Part shown: positions 25,562 to 35,640 of the stretch, piece by piece
Position numbering within the stretch: position 1 is the first letter of the stretch
How the letters are laid out: each line of letters opens with the position of its first letter
Translations under genes and position numbers: made by a program
Assembly: GCA_022843955.1 (NCBI GenBank)
Contig: JALHMQ010000027.1
Location: 1-50,626, forward strand
Direction: 5' to 3'
Length of the DNA: 50,626 nucleotides
DNA from: Burkholderiaceae bacterium
GTDB taxonomy: Bacteria; Pseudomonadota; Gammaproteobacteria; Burkholderiales; Burkholderiaceae_F
The notes under the pieces: model-generated
Told to the model about the DNA's origin: nothing
Seen by the model: only the letters and a program-made list of their open reading frames with translations
The model's database searches: none

Positions 25562-26445
25562 GCTGGCTCGTGATCGACGCCGGCAACTCTGCCGTCAAGT
25601 GGGCCATCAGCGACCGCGATGGGCATCGCTTCATGGGCACCGGCTTCGAATCGAATGGCAGCGCGCAAGGTCTCGACGACCGCCTGCTGAGCGCGTGGGG
25701 CGGCTTGCGCTTTCGCGGCGTGTACGCAACCAGCGTGGCCGATGCCGAGGTGATGCGAGCGGTGGAGCGTGCCGTGCATGCCTGCTGCGGGCGCAACGTG
25801 ACCTGGTACGGCCCGCAGCGGCACTTCGAAGGCCGCGGACTCGGCCATGGCGTCGCGCTGATCAACGGCTATCGCGATCCGCTGCAACTGGGTGCCGACC
25901 GTTGGCATGCACTGATCGCTGCCTGCGCCAAGTTCCCGGATCAACCGCTGGTGATCGTCAGTGCCGGCACCGCCACCACGGTCGAGTGCGTGCGCGCGGA
26001 GCCGTTTTCGGCCGCCGTTTTCCTGGGCGGCGTGATCGCACCGGGCTTTGCACTGATGCGCGAGAGCCTGGCGCGCCGCACCGCCAATCTGCCGCTGGCC
26101 GACGAAGTCGAAGCCCCCTCATCGCACGCGGCCACGACCGAGGCGGCGATCGCCAGCGGCGTGTTCTTCGCGCAGTTGGGCATGGTCGAGAACGTGGTGC
26201 GGGAGTTCTCCGCCGAACTGGAGCGCGACCAGTTGGAGCCGCCGCGGCTGCTGCTGACCGGCGGCCGCGCGCGCGCGCTGTTCGCCCCGCTGTCGCGTTC
26301 GGTCCTCGCCGAGCGCGCGGTGGCGGCGCTGTCTCTCGAACACAACCTGGTGTTGCGCGGCATCGCGCTGCGCGCCCACGCTGAAATGGCACCTGCGGTG
26401 GTCGATGAGGGCAACGCACCGCCGGCCCGCGAGCCCGCGGAATGA
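25558..26445 (+). CDS. coaX: Type III pantothenate kinase
   Basis: It phosphorylates pantothenate, the first step of coenzyme A synthesis. GTG 25558 follows GGAGG (25545-25549) at good spacing, giving 295 residues starting MSWLVIDAGNSAVKWAIS. The ASKHA-fold blocks are DAGNSAVKW (phosphate 1), GADRWHALIAA, SAGTATTVECV (phosphate 2) and FLGGVIAPGFALM. The order birA-coaX is classic for betaproteobacteria; here a repeat mini-ORF is wedged between the two with stop/start overlaps at both ends. Confidence 0.94.
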   Translation: MSWLVIDAGNSAVKWAISDRDGHRFMGTGFESNGSAQGLDDRLLSAWGGLRFRGVYATSVADAEVMRAVERAVHACCGRNVTWYGPQRHFEGRGLGHGVALINGYRDPLQLGADRWHALIAACAKFPDQPLVIVSAGTATTVECVRAEPFSAAVFLGGVIAPGFALMRESLARRTANLPLADEVEAPSSHAATTEAAIASGVFFAQLGMVENVVREFSAELERDQLEPPRLLLTGGRARALFAPLSRSVLAERAVAALSLEHNLVLRGIALRAHAEMAPAVVDEGNAPPAREPAE

Positions 26446-26491
26446 CGACCGTGTGCTTCACATTGCAGCGCAGGTCGCTCGAGGATCGATC

Positions 26492-27223
26492 GTGAAGCTC
26501 TTTTTTCTGCTGCTCATTGCCGCCAACCTGGCGGTGTTCGGCTGGCAGCGCGGGGCGTTCGGCGTGCTGCCGGAAAGCGGGCGCGAGCCCGAGCGCGTTG
26601 CGCGCCAGATCGAACCCGAGCGCGTCCGCGTCCTGACGCCCGATCAGGTCAAGGAACTGCGCGACCGCGCGGCGGAACGCGCTGCGGCGGCGACTGCTGC
26701 AACGACGACGTCGACCAGCAGCGATGCTGCGGTCGAGGTTGCATTCGACCCGACCGGAGGCGCCACCTGCGTTGAGTTCGGGGACTTCTCCGAGGCGCAG
26801 GCGGCGCGCCTGCGACCTCGACTCGAAGCTCTGGTCCCGGCGCAACGGCTGCAAGCGCGCAGCGTGGACGCGCCGGGCTGGTTCATGGTGTACGTGCCCC
26901 CGTTCAAGACGCGCGCGGAGGCTGATCGCGCGGCTGCGCTGATGCGCGATCAGGGTGTGAAGGAACTGGTCGTCATCGGCGACAACTCGCCGATGCGCTT
27001 CGGCATCGCGCTCGGCTCGTTCCGCGATCAGGAACTCGCGAACCGACACCTGGCCGATTTACAGCGACGCGGTGTCAAGGCGGCGCGGGTGGCCGACAAG
27101 CCGTCGACTGTGCCGGGCACGCGCTTCGTCATCCGCGGGGTCGATCCATTCCTGGTCGCGGCATTGCAGGCCATGCAGAAGGACGCCGCACCGGCACGCC
27201 TGCTGGCCTGCGGACCGGGCTGA
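26492..27223 (+). CDS. SPOR-domain protein, membrane-anchored
   Basis: This protein has 243 residues from GTG 26492, about 8 bp after a GAGG. The N-terminus is a single membrane anchor, MKLFFLLLIAANLAVFGWQ. A charged linker with an Ala/Thr-rich stretch (about 65-85) leads to a C-terminal region with the SPOR pattern: WFMVYVPPFKTRAEADRAAALMRDQGVKELVVI then FGIALGSFRDQELANRHLADLQRRGV. SPOR domains bind denuded peptidoglycan at the septum. It follows coaX by 46 bp, a common betaproteobacterial order. Confidence 0.8.
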   Translation: MKLFFLLLIAANLAVFGWQRGAFGVLPESGREPERVARQIEPERVRVLTPDQVKELRDRAAERAAAATAATTTSTSSDAAVEVAFDPTGGATCVEFGDFSEAQAARLRPRLEALVPAQRLQARSVDAPGWFMVYVPPFKTRAEADRAAALMRDQGVKELVVIGDNSPMRFGIALGSFRDQELANRHLADLQRRGVKAARVADKPSTVPGTRFVIRGVDPFLVAALQAMQKDAAPARLLACGPG

Positions 27224-27259
27224 CGCGGTGCTCGGGGCCCCGCCCAGCGTTGCCTGACT

Positions 27260-27703
27260 TCAAGGTGCCGCCGGCAGCCGGCTGCGAATCTCGTCGACCA
27301 GTTGCGGCAAGTGCGCGCGTCGCTGCACGAGTGACGCCTCATCCGGCTCGCGCTGCCGGCTTCCCCAGATCGGCTGCGGGAAGTGCGCGTCATCGGCCCA
27401 GCGCGGAATCACATGCCAGTGCACGTGCGGCGTCATGTTGCCGAAGCTGGCGAGATTGATCTTCAACGGCGCCAGCACGGCTCGCTGGGCATCTTCCACC
27501 GCGAACACCGCACTCATCAGGCGTGCGATCTGCGGCGGCGCGAGATCGGTCATCTCTCGCGCATGGCGATTGAGAATCACGCGGCAGTAGCCTGGGTACG
27601 CTGGCTCGTCCACCAGCACGACGCGCAGCAGGTCCGTCCGCAGGACGAGCTCGCCGCCGATCTGCTGGCACAGTGGACAGTCGGGGACGGGTGAATCGCT
27701 CAT
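27260..27703 (-). CDS. HIT-family nucleotide-binding protein
   Basis: This protein has 147 residues from the ATG at 27703. The histidine triad is HVHWHVIPRW. Other HIT blocks are LVDEPAYPGYCRVILNRHAREMTDL and KINLASFGNMTPHVH. The N-terminal CPLC may bind metal. Members hydrolyse or transfer nucleotide monophosphates. It is convergent with the SPOR gene (36-bp gap) and lies downstream of the decaheme gene's terminator, so it is transcribed separately. Confidence 0.92.
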   Translation of the reverse strand: MSDSPVPDCPLCQQIGGELVLRTDLLRVVLVDEPAYPGYCRVILNRHAREMTDLAPPQIARLMSAVFAVEDAQRAVLAPLKINLASFGNMTPHVHWHVIPRWADDAHFPQPIWGSRQREPDEASLVQRRAHLPQLVDEIRSRLPAAP

Positions 27704-27787
27704 CGCTGCAGGATAACGGGTCGCGCCACGTTGTCGGTCGAAGTGCCGTTGCTGTCGTCGCACGCCGCACGACGCGACCGCAGGACC

Positions 27788-27818
27788 AAAAAAAACGGGG
27801 GAGCATCGCTCCCCCGTT
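27788..27818 (-). terminator. Rho-independent terminator of the decaheme cytochrome gene
   Basis: On the minus strand an 11-bp stem AACGGGGGAGC / GCTCCCCCGTT with a 3-nt loop is followed by eight Ts (27788-27795 read in reverse). It lies 29 bp after the cytochrome stop. Confidence 0.92.
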
Positions 27819-27846
27819 CAATGTGACGCTAGCTTCTACGCATCAA

Positions 27847-30330
27847 CTATCTGTGCGCTTCATTCGGTTTGCCAGGACCGTGGCAGACGTTGCAGCTTTC
27901 GCCGATGCCCGCGATCGTGTTGACGTCGAAGTGCACCTTGGCTGCCGTACCGGCGTGGCACGAGCCGCAGGCACCCGCGGACGGGCCCTGACGTGGGGCG
28001 AGGCCCGGGTTGAACAACGCTGCATTGGCTGGCGTCACCAGGTTGGCTACCTCCGTGCGAGTCACCGACCACGCGTAGCTTGTGTTCGACGGCAGCGCGT
28101 ACGTGTTGGGCAGGTGGCAGGCCTGGCAGTCGCTGACCTGGGCCGGGTAGCCGAACTCGCCCAAGACCATCGGGCCGTTACCGCCGGTGGCGTTCGGATT
28201 GCCCCGGATGAAGTTGAACGGCACGGATCCGCTCTGCAACGGGCCATTACGGAACGGACCGGCGTGGATCGAGTGGATCATTTCCTTGAAGTTGTTCGAG
28301 TGCTGGGCGAACTGCTTCGCTGTCGTCATCGTGCCGTACTGGCCCAGGCCTTCGAACAGGTTGCTGTTCGACACCCCGGGGTTATGGCAAGCGGCGCAGT
28401 ACTGCGGGCTGTTCATCCGGCCGGCGTTGCTGTGGAAGCCAATGCGCTCGTGGCAAGTGTTGCAGCTGTCGATGTCGACAATCGCGCGGCGCAGCGTATC
28501 GGCGCCGTCCACACCCTTCATCGCCGCGTCACCACTGATATTCATGTTGTTGATGGACAGGAAGCTTTCCATCGCAACGGCGCGCAGCGTCAGGTTGCCG
28601 GCCGGGAAGGCCAGCGGAGCGGCCAGGTTGATACCCGGCACCGTCGTGAAGTAACCGTCAGCATCCGGACCAATCAGCGACGCGATCACGCCGGCGGCCG
28701 ACAGGTTGACCGTGGTCGGCTGGTCGTATGCAAGCAGGCCAGTCGTCACCGTGTTGTTCCAGAACGTGCGGCCAGCGCCTCCCAGGTTGTTCCAGTCCGC
28801 CGGTGCGGCGATCGCCGGGCTGATGGCCGACGCCGGGAGCGGTGCGCTCCAGGTCAGCTTCATGTTCAGGCTGCCGATCGTGACACCAGCCGGGAGCGCC
28901 TTCAGGTTGGCAGCCACACCGTCCAGCAGAACGCGGAACCTGACCGTCGGCTGACGCGTCGTGGCATCCACCGTCAACGAGGCGATCTGATACTCGACCT
29001 TCTGCGCACCGGCAACCAGCTCCGGGTTGTTCGGCGTCGAATACGGCGTTGCGTGTGCAACGTTCACCGGTACCGCGCGACCTGGGCCGTGGCACAGCGT
29101 GCAGGAAGCGTTATCCGGCTGGTTGCCGAAGTGCGCTGCGAAGTCCACCGCGTGGCAGCTGTTGCAAGCCTGCTTGCTGATGTTCTCGCGCCAGGCCATC
29201 TTGTCTACCGTTGTCCGTGCGGCAGGCTGCAGCGGCAGGATCTTCGGGCTCTGGTTGTCGTGGCAGGTGCGGCAGTTCTGCACGCCGAGGCCGCCGTCGA
29301 AGCCGGTGGTCAGGGCTGCGTTGGACTTGATGCTGCTCACGCCGCCAAACGGCGCGTTCTGCGGGTAATGGTTGGCATGCAGCTCGTGAACAATGTTCTT
29401 CAGGTCCAGCGAGACCCATGCAGCATCGGTCGAGAGTTCCGGATTGAAACTGCCCGCGTTGTGGCACGACGTGCAGGTACCCAGGTCGTAGCGACGGCCC
29501 AGGTGGCCGCTACCCTTGGTGCCGAACAGCAGCTTGGCGCGGTCGGCCGAGCTCTCAGCATGGCAGGCGCCGCAGGACTCTTCGGTCACCACTTCATTGG
29601 CGGTGGTGGCGAGCATCGTCGGCAGCGAGGCCGGGACGAAGTCCTTGACGATGTTCACAACCACGCCGTCGCGACCCAGGATGGCCAGGCGCGTGGTGGC
29701 AGTGGGGCTATACGCCAAGTTAAGCGTGGGCCTGACGGCGTCCCACGCCGGGCTGGCGATGACGCCGGCGTTGGCGACGGCGGTCGCCGAGCAGCTCCCC
29801 GCGGGCGCGGTGCCGCTGCCGTAGTACTGGAACGTGGCCACGGCGGCGAGCGGCGTGCAGAACGTGTACGTGTACGCGCCCGGGGTTGCGGCGACTGCGA
29901 CCGGCCTGCCGCGCTCGGCGCCACCGGCGAAGACCTTGACCGCGCCCTCCTGCTCGGAGCGATTGATGTAGCTCTGCCAGTAGGCGGGCGTGGTGGCCGT
30001 TGCCGGCACCAGCTTGGCGATCTGGAATTCGAAGTTCTTGACTTCAGCACCGGTGACAGGCAAGCCAGCCGCATCGGTCAGGGAGAAGTTGACCGTGACA
30101 GCACCCGCGGCGCTGATCGTGACCGACGACAAGGTGCCCGTGTACTGCGTGGCCGTAGCGGCCGTATTACCCGGCACCACAGCGACCGTCGGCGGCGCCG
30201 CACCCGGACCCGCAGGTCCCTGTGGCCCCGGCGGACCGGCCGGACCAGCCGCGCCGTCATCGCCTCCGCAACCTGCCAAGCCCATTGCAAGCAAGGCCGC
30301 TAATGCCCACCCTAACAGTGGTCTGTTCAT
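27847..30330 (-). CDS. OmcA/MtrC-family decaheme c-type cytochrome lipoprotein
   Basis: This protein has 827 residues from the ATG at 30330, after GGAGGAAAAG. The signal peptide ends in the lipobox LAGC (Cys21), so it is lipid-anchored, probably on the outer membrane. A short Gly-X-Y stretch (GPAGPPGPQGPAGP) follows. There are ten CxxCH heme motifs, in order CGACH, CTSCH, CRTCH, CNSCH, CTLCH, CNTCH, CAACH, CQACH, CGSCH, CNVCH, split five and five around a beta domain with Cys-free sequence, as in MtrC/OmcA. Such proteins pass electrons to extracellular acceptors. No MtrA-like cytochrome or MtrB-like porin is in the window. Confidence 0.93.
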   Translation of the reverse strand: MNRPLLGWALAALLAMGLAGCGGDDGAAGPAGPPGPQGPAGPGAAPPTVAVVPGNTAATATQYTGTLSSVTISAAGAVTVNFSLTDAAGLPVTGAEVKNFEFQIAKLVPATATTPAYWQSYINRSEQEGAVKVFAGGAERGRPVAVAATPGAYTYTFCTPLAAVATFQYYGSGTAPAGSCSATAVANAGVIASPAWDAVRPTLNLAYSPTATTRLAILGRDGVVVNIVKDFVPASLPTMLATTANEVVTEESCGACHAESSADRAKLLFGTKGSGHLGRRYDLGTCTSCHNAGSFNPELSTDAAWVSLDLKNIVHELHANHYPQNAPFGGVSSIKSNAALTTGFDGGLGVQNCRTCHDNQSPKILPLQPAARTTVDKMAWRENISKQACNSCHAVDFAAHFGNQPDNASCTLCHGPGRAVPVNVAHATPYSTPNNPELVAGAQKVEYQIASLTVDATTRQPTVRFRVLLDGVAANLKALPAGVTIGSLNMKLTWSAPLPASAISPAIAAPADWNNLGGAGRTFWNNTVTTGLLAYDQPTTVNLSAAGVIASLIGPDADGYFTTVPGINLAAPLAFPAGNLTLRAVAMESFLSINNMNISGDAAMKGVDGADTLRRAIVDIDSCNTCHERIGFHSNAGRMNSPQYCAACHNPGVSNSNLFEGLGQYGTMTTAKQFAQHSNNFKEMIHSIHAGPFRNGPLQSGSVPFNFIRGNPNATGGNGPMVLGEFGYPAQVSDCQACHLPNTYALPSNTSYAWSVTRTEVANLVTPANAALFNPGLAPRQGPSAGACGSCHAGTAAKVHFDVNTIAGIGESCNVCHGPGKPNEAHR

Positions 30331-30762
30331 CTTTTCCTCCAGAATCACTCAACGCGCAGGCCACCGCAGTGACGGATCCGCGCCCCCGTCGCGACACATC
30401 AGAACCGCCGACATGTCGCGCCCACTCATCACGCCAGTGACGTGGGCGACACCCGAAAGCAGTGTGGGCGCGCAGATCACGTTGGCTGGCTAAAAATGGC
30501 TATGGCGAATCGTGACTGAGGTCACAACGGCGGTTTTGACGATGCGCAACACCTCGCAAGAGGTAGATGAAACTTGCGCAACGATTGGGAACGCTGGGAG
30601 GAGCCCTAGTGTCGTGCGAGCAACACGCGCCGCCTCGGCCTTGAACGGGCGGACGCAGCGCGGGTGTGGGACGGGAAACAGGATGTCCGGCACAATCCGC
30701 GCCCCTGCCGCACCGTCTCCGGCGTGCGCTAGATCAATACGCAGTTCGAGGAAACAACATTC
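30331..30762. other. Divergent intergenic region, decaheme cytochrome / small lipoprotein
   Basis: No coding frame convinces me here. The region must hold the promoters of both flanking genes. The only clear element is the CRP/FNR-like dyad at 30511-30526. Confidence 0.5.
30511..30526. promoter_or_regulatory. CRP/FNR-superfamily-like operator
   Basis: CGTGA-N6-TCACA differs from the CRP consensus TGTGA-N6-TCACA at one base, and the core GTGACTGAGGTCAC is a perfect inverted repeat. It lies about 180 bp upstream of the decaheme gene start. Control of respiratory genes by this regulator class would make sense. Confidence 0.5.
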
Positions 30763-31029
30763 ATGCGTGCCGTTCCCATCGTTCCTCTGCTCTGCTTTGC
30801 CGTGCTTGCCGGCTGTGAGACAACGCCTCCGACCACCGCAGACGCCAAGCCGGCAGCCGCCCAGACAGCAGCCAGCCAGCCGCGCTGCGAAAAGCGGGAA
30901 GTTACCGGCAGCCGCCTGACCCGCTGCGATTCCGGTCCTTCGGAGGTGCGTGCGATCTCCCGGGCGGAGATCGAGGCGACCGGCATGCCCACCGGCGGGG
31001 CGGGCCGTGGAAGTGGCGACGGTCGCTGA
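30763..31029 (+). CDS. Small predicted lipoprotein, hypothetical
   Basis: This protein has 88 residues from ATG 30763, preceded by GAGGAAACAA. The signal peptide ends in lipobox VLAGC (Cys18). A Pro/Thr/Ala-rich stretch follows, then CEKREVTGSRLTRCDSGPSEVRAISRAEIEATGMPTGG, which carries two Cys 12 residues apart. The phrase resembles the plug-start of TonB receptors (VTGSR.. then a short gap and ISRAEIE), but the protein is far too short to be one. Function is unknown. Confidence 0.65.
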   Translation: MRAVPIVPLLCFAVLAGCETTPPTTADAKPAAAQTAASQPRCEKREVTGSRLTRCDSGPSEVRAISRAEIEATGMPTGGAGRGSGDGR

Positions 31030-31385
31030 CGAACGCGCCGCGTCGGCCCGAAGGAACTCGCCAAACTGGCGGCGAGGCGGGAACCGCCTCGCCGGATGGC
31101 GACTACTGCGAGCTATTGGCTAGTGGATTTCCACGAACTGGTCGCGTCGCCGCGACTCGGCGACAAAATCTTCCATGTCAGGATCGAGCGCGCTGCGCGC
31201 CGAGACGAGACATGACGTAGACAGACCTTGCGATGGCGCAAAGGATCGGGGAGTCGCCCGAAAGGCAACTTTGAGCAGCTTCGCGCGGCCGAGCGCATCG
31301 ACCTTGCGCCGGCGGGACAGGGGCAGGCTGCGGCCAGCCCGGCCGGCCGCGGCGACGGGTGTGCGCCGACGTGGCGCAGTGCCCG
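31030..31385. other. Intergenic region with a hairpin; no gene recognised
   Basis: A perfect 10-bp inverted repeat GGCGAGGCGG / CCGCCTCGCC (31071-31080 with 31084-31093, loop GAA) lies about 40 bp after the lipoprotein stop; it lacks a T run but may end that transcript. On the minus strand a frame ending at 31120 reads ..DPDMEDFVAESRRRDQFVEIH, which looks protein-like but has no start of its own; it could be a gene remnant. Confidence 0.4.
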
Positions 31386-34300
31386 CTACACCAGCACGCG
31401 CTCGATCCCGCCGTTGTTCGCGCGGGCCACATAGGCAGGCAGCCAGTCGCGGCCGAGCAGCCGGTTGGCCATCTCGACCACGATGTAGTCGGCATCGGTG
31501 CCGCTGTCGTCGTCGTAGCGTTTGAGCCCCTGCAGGCAGCTCGGGCAGGAGGTCAGGATCTTCACCTCGCCGCCAAAGCCGTCGGCGCGCAGCTTGTCGG
31601 CACCGCCGCGCATCTCCTGCTCCTTGCGAAAGCGCACCTGGGTGGCGACATCCGGCCGCGCGATGGCGAACGTGCCCGACTCGCCGCAGCAGCGATCGTT
31701 CTTCTCGATCTTCACGCTGTCGACCGTGCTGACCAGCGCATTGACCGTCTTGAGCGGGTCCTGCAGCTTCATCGGCGAGTGGCAGGGGTCGTGATACATG
31801 TAGCGAGTGCCGGTCACGCCCTCGAGCTTCACGCCCTTTTCGAGCAGGTACTCGTGGATGTCGATGATCCGACAGCCCGGAAAGATCTCCTCGAATTTGT
31901 AGCCCTGCAGCTGGTCGTAGCAGGTGCCGCAGCTCACCACCACCGTCTTGATGTCGAGGTAGTTGAGCGTGTTGGCCACGCGATGGAACAGCACCCGGTT
32001 GTCGGTGATCATCTTCTCCGCCTTGGAGAACTGACCCGAGCCGCGCTGCGGATAGCCGCAGCACAGGTAACCAGGCGGCAGCACCGTCTGCACGTTCACA
32101 TGCCAGAGCATCGCCTGCGTGGCCAGGCCCACCTGCGAGAACAGGCGCTCGGAGCCGCAGCCCGGGAAGTAGAAGACCGCTTCCGCATCCGCGCTGGTGG
32201 CCTGCGGGTTGCGGATGATCGGCACGTAATGCGGATCCTCGATGTCGAGCAGCGCGCGCGCCGTCTTCTTCGGCAGGTTGCCGGGCATCTTCTTGTTGAC
32301 GAAGTGGATCACCTGCGCCTTGAGCGCCGGCCGGCCATTGGTGGCCGGCGGCATCTTTGTCGTCGGCCTGGCAAACGGCTTGAGCAGCTGCGCGCCCAGG
32401 CGCTGCGCCTTGTAGCCCCAGTCGATCATCACCTTGCGCGCCAACTTGATCGTCTGCGGATCGCGCGTGTTCAGGAAGAACATCGACGCCGCCTTGCCCG
32501 GGTTGAAGCGCTGCTTGCCCATCCGCCGCAAGAGGTCGCGCATCATCATCGACACGTCACCGAAGTCGATGTCCACCGGGCACGGCGTCAGGCACTTGTG
32601 GCAGACGGTGCAGTGGTCAGCCACGTCGGAAAATTCGTCCCAGTGCTTGATGCTGACGCCGCGGCGGGTCTGCTCCTCGTACAGGAACGCCTCGATCAGC
32701 AATGACGTCGCAAGGATCTTGTTGCGCGGCGAATAGAGCAGGTTGGCGCGCGGCACGTGGGTGGTGCATACCGGCTTGCACTTGCCGCAGCGCAGGCAGT
32801 CCTTGATCGCGTCGGACACGCCCTTGATGTCACTCTGCTGCATGATCAGCGACTCGTGCCCCATCAGCCCGAAGCTCGGCGTGTAGGCATTGCGCAGGTC
32901 TGCGCCGGGCATCAGCTTGCCCTTGTTGAAGCGGTCCTGCGGGTCGACGCGCTTCTTGTAGGCGCGAAACTGCGCGACCTCGTCGTCGCGCATGAACTCG
33001 AGCTTGGTCAGGCCGATGCCGTGCTCGCCCGAGATCACGCCGTTAAGGCTCCGCGCGATCTGCATGATGCGGGCCACCGTCTCGTGCGCGGTGGCCAGCA
33101 TCTCGTAGTTGTCGCTGTTGACCGGGATGTTGGTGTGCACGTTGCCGTCGCCGGCATGCATGTGCATCGCCACCCAGACGCGGCCGCGCAGCACCTCCTG
33201 GTGGATCGCCTCGGCCTGCGCCAGCACCGGCGCAAACGCCGCACCGGAGAAGATGCGTTCCAGCGGCGCCCGCACCTCGGTCTTCCAGGACACGCGGATG
33301 CTGTGATCCTGCAGCAGCTCGACGATCGTCATGCCGCCGCGCTCGCCCTGCGCGCCCATCAGGTGGGTCAGGCCCAGGCGACTGAGCTCGGGCAGCGCAT
33401 CGGCCAGACGGCGATCGAAGTTGGCGAGCAGGTACGACCACCGTTTGCTCGCAAAGGCGAGCAGTTCGCGCGTCTGCTCGACGCGCTCGCCGAGGATCTC
33501 GTCGCGCGGCAGCCGATCGAACTCGACATCGCCGGTCTTGCCGAGTGCGAACTCGGTGGCGAAGAAGGTCTCCAGCGCGCCCAGCAGCGCCAGCTTGTTC
33601 TTGATCGACAGCTCGATGTTGATGCGCTCGATCGCATCGGTGTAGTCGCCCATGCGCTCGAGCGGAATGACGACGTCTTCGTTGAGCTTGAAGGCGTTGG
33701 TGTGCTTGGAGATGGCCGCGGTCTTGGCGCGGTCGAGCCAGAACTTCTTGCGCGCCTCGCCGCTCACCGCGACGAAGCCTTCGCCGGCGCGCGAGTTGGC
33801 GATGCGCACCACTTCGCTGGCCGCCAGCGCCACCGAGGCGTCATCGTCGCCGACGATGTCACCGATCAGCACCATCTTGGGCAGCGTGCCACGCTTGCTC
33901 TTGGTGGCGTAGCCGACCGCGCGCAGATAGCGGTCGTCCATGTGCTCCAGGCCCGCCAGCATCACGCCGCTGGCCTTGCCCGCCTGCGCCATGTAGTCGC
34001 GGATCTCGACGATGCTCGGCACCGCGCCCTTGGCCGGGCCGAAGAACTCCAGGCACACGGTGCGGATCTTCGGCGGCATCTTGTGCAGCAGCCAGCGCGC
34101 CGACGTGATGATCCCGTCGCAGCCTTCTTTCTGCACGCCAGGCAGGCCGCCGAGAAACTTGTCGGTGACGTCCTTGCCCAGACCCACTTTGCGGAACATG
34201 GCGCCCGCAAGCTCGATCGTCTCGCTGCGCAGTTCGCGTGCGGCATCGGGATGCCCGCTGCCGTCCTTCCAGGTCAGCTTGAAGCGGGCCGTCGGCGCAT

Positions 34301-35327
34301 CGTGGATCTTGCCGAGGTTGTGTTCGAGGCGCTCGACATCGAGCCAGTTGCCGTCGGGGTCGACCATCCGCCACGACACCAGGTTGTCGAGCGCGGTGCC
34401 CCACAGCACCGCCTTCTTGCCGCCGGCGTTCATCGCGATGTTGCCGCCGATGCACGACGAGTCGGCCGAGGTCGGGTCCACGGCGAACACGAATCCGGCG
34501 GCGTCAGCCACGTCGGACACGCGGCGCGTCACCACGCCCGCGCCGGAAAACACGGTCGGCTGCGGCGCGGTCACGCCGGGCAACGTCACCTGCTCCACCT
34601 TGCTCAGCAGTTCCAGCTTCTCGGTGTTGATCACCGCTGAAAGCGGCGTCAGCGGCACACCTGAACCGGTATAGCCGGTGCCACCCCCGCGCGGGATGAC
34701 GGTCAGGCCGAGCTCGAAACAGGCGCGCACCAGCGCCGGCACCTCGACTTCATGGTCCGGGGCGAGCACGACGAACGGATACTCCACGCGCCAGTCGGTG
34801 GCGTCGGTGACGTGCGAGACGCGTGCGAAGGCATCGAAGTTGACGTTGTCGTCGCGCGTGATGCGGGAGAACAGCTTCTTCGCGCGCTTGCGCAGGTCGT
34901 ACATGTCGCGGAACGACTGCTCGAAGCTCGCCACGCAGGTACGCGCCGCGACCAGCAACGACCCGACCTTGCTATCGCGATCCGCATCGACCGTCGGCTC
35001 ACGCCGCTTGTCGATCTCGTTCAGGCGATGCGCCAGCGCATCGATCAGCATTTGCCGGCGCTTGGGATTGTCGAGCAGGTCTTCCTGCAGGTACGGATTG
35101 CGCTGCACGACCCACACATCGCCCAGCACCTCGTACAGCATGCGCGCACTGCGCCCGGTGCGCCGCTCGGCGCGCAAGGCGTCCAGCACCCGCCAACTGT
35201 CCTCGCCCAGCAACCGGATCACGATCTCCCGGTCGGAGAACGAGGTGTAGTTGTAGGGGATCTCGCGCAGGCGGGCCGGGGCGTCGGCCTGCGTGCGCAA
35301 GGCCGCGGATGTCAGGGGGGCATTCAT
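31386..35327 (-). CDS. Giant FAD-linked oxidase / Fe-S oxidoreductase fusion (DUF3683 type)
   Basis: This protein has 1313 residues from the ATG at 35327 ([11 protein letters not shown]..); an in-frame ATG at 35369 would add 14. The N-terminal DUF3683 region contains [28 protein letters not shown]-type FAD domain follows, with [15 protein letters not shown] (about 215), then the FAD-oxidase C-terminal domain ([22 protein letters not shown]). Next are two 4Fe-4S motifs ([29 protein letters not shown]) and two CCG domains ([34 protein letters not shown]). It fuses the equivalents of GlcD and GlcF. Oxidation of a 2-hydroxy acid such as D-lactate is likely but the substrate is not shown. Confidence 0.9.
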   Translation of the reverse strand: MNAPLTSAALRTQADAPARLREIPYNYTSFSDREIVIRLLGEDSWRVLDALRAERRTGRSARMLYEVLGDVWVVQRNPYLQEDLLDNPKRRQMLIDALAHRLNEIDKRREPTVDADRDSKVGSLLVAARTCVASFEQSFRDMYDLRKRAKKLFSRITRDDNVNFDAFARVSHVTDATDWRVEYPFVVLAPDHEVEVPALVRACFELGLTVIPRGGGTGYTGSGVPLTPLSAVINTEKLELLSKVEQVTLPGVTAPQPTVFSGAGVVTRRVSDVADAAGFVFAVDPTSADSSCIGGNIAMNAGGKKAVLWGTALDNLVSWRMVDPDGNWLDVERLEHNLGKIHDAPTARFKLTWKDGSGHPDAARELRSETIELAGAMFRKVGLGKDVTDKFLGGLPGVQKEGCDGIITSARWLLHKMPPKIRTVCLEFFGPAKGAVPSIVEIRDYMAQAGKASGVMLAGLEHMDDRYLRAVGYATKSKRGTLPKMVLIGDIVGDDDASVALAASEVVRIANSRAGEGFVAVSGEARKKFWLDRAKTAAISKHTNAFKLNEDVVIPLERMGDYTDAIERINIELSIKNKLALLGALETFFATEFALGKTGDVEFDRLPRDEILGERVEQTRELLAFASKRWSYLLANFDRRLADALPELSRLGLTHLMGAQGERGGMTIVELLQDHSIRVSWKTEVRAPLERIFSGAAFAPVLAQAEAIHQEVLRGRVWVAMHMHAGDGNVHTNIPVNSDNYEMLATAHETVARIMQIARSLNGVISGEHGIGLTKLEFMRDDEVAQFRAYKKRVDPQDRFNKGKLMPGADLRNAYTPSFGLMGHESLIMQQSDIKGVSDAIKDCLRCGKCKPVCTTHVPRANLLYSPRNKILATSLLIEAFLYEEQTRRGVSIKHWDEFSDVADHCTVCHKCLTPCPVDIDFGDVSMMMRDLLRRMGKQRFNPGKAASMFFLNTRDPQTIKLARKVMIDWGYKAQRLGAQLLKPFARPTTKMPPATNGRPALKAQVIHFVNKKMPGNLPKKTARALLDIEDPHYVPIIRNPQATSADAEAVFYFPGCGSERLFSQVGLATQAMLWHVNVQTVLPPGYLCCGYPQRGSGQFSKAEKMITDNRVLFHRVANTLNYLDIKTVVVSCGTCYDQLQGYKFEEIFPGCRIIDIHEYLLEKGVKLEGVTGTRYMYHDPCHSPMKLQDPLKTVNALVSTVDSVKIEKNDRCCGESGTFAIARPDVATQVRFRKEQEMRGGADKLRADGFGGEVKILTSCPSCLQGLKRYDDDSGTDADYIVVEMANRLLGRDWLPAYVARANNGGIERVLV

Positions 35328-35640
35328 GTCTTGAAAGACCTCGTCAGCCGATGGCTGGTTCAACGCCATGCCGGACGAAACTCACCGTGAACGGCTGCCC
35401 GACACAACGCTGGAAACGAGTGTATCTGTTGCGTCGCAACGAAGACCGCTTCTACGCCACGGGATTTGCGCCGCGACACGGCACCCTTGAGCCAGCGCAA
35501 ATCTGACGGGTCGCCGCCCCGAACCTTCGGCCACGTTGTCACCGCGCCCTGCAATCGAGGAACGCGCCAGACACATCGTCTCAGCGCGCTCAAGATCGGC
35601 GCAAAGCCGCGGCGGCCGCGACGCCGCTATCGTGCCGGGC
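35328..35640. other. Divergent intergenic region; nothing recognised
   Basis: This region lies between the FAD/Fe-S oxidoreductase and the membrane-protein gene. It must carry promoters for both. I see no RNA gene, repeat or convincing operator. An in-frame ATG for the oxidoreductase lies inside it at 35369. Confidence 0.4.

Noticed and set aside
27673-30303. Plus-strand frame of 876 codons opposite the decaheme cytochrome
   Set aside because: The minus strand carries ten CxxCH motifs and a lipobox; the antisense frame shows none.
31359-34640. Two long plus-strand frames opposite the FAD/Fe-S oxidoreductase
   Set aside because: Antisense shadows of a clearly recognisable enzyme.
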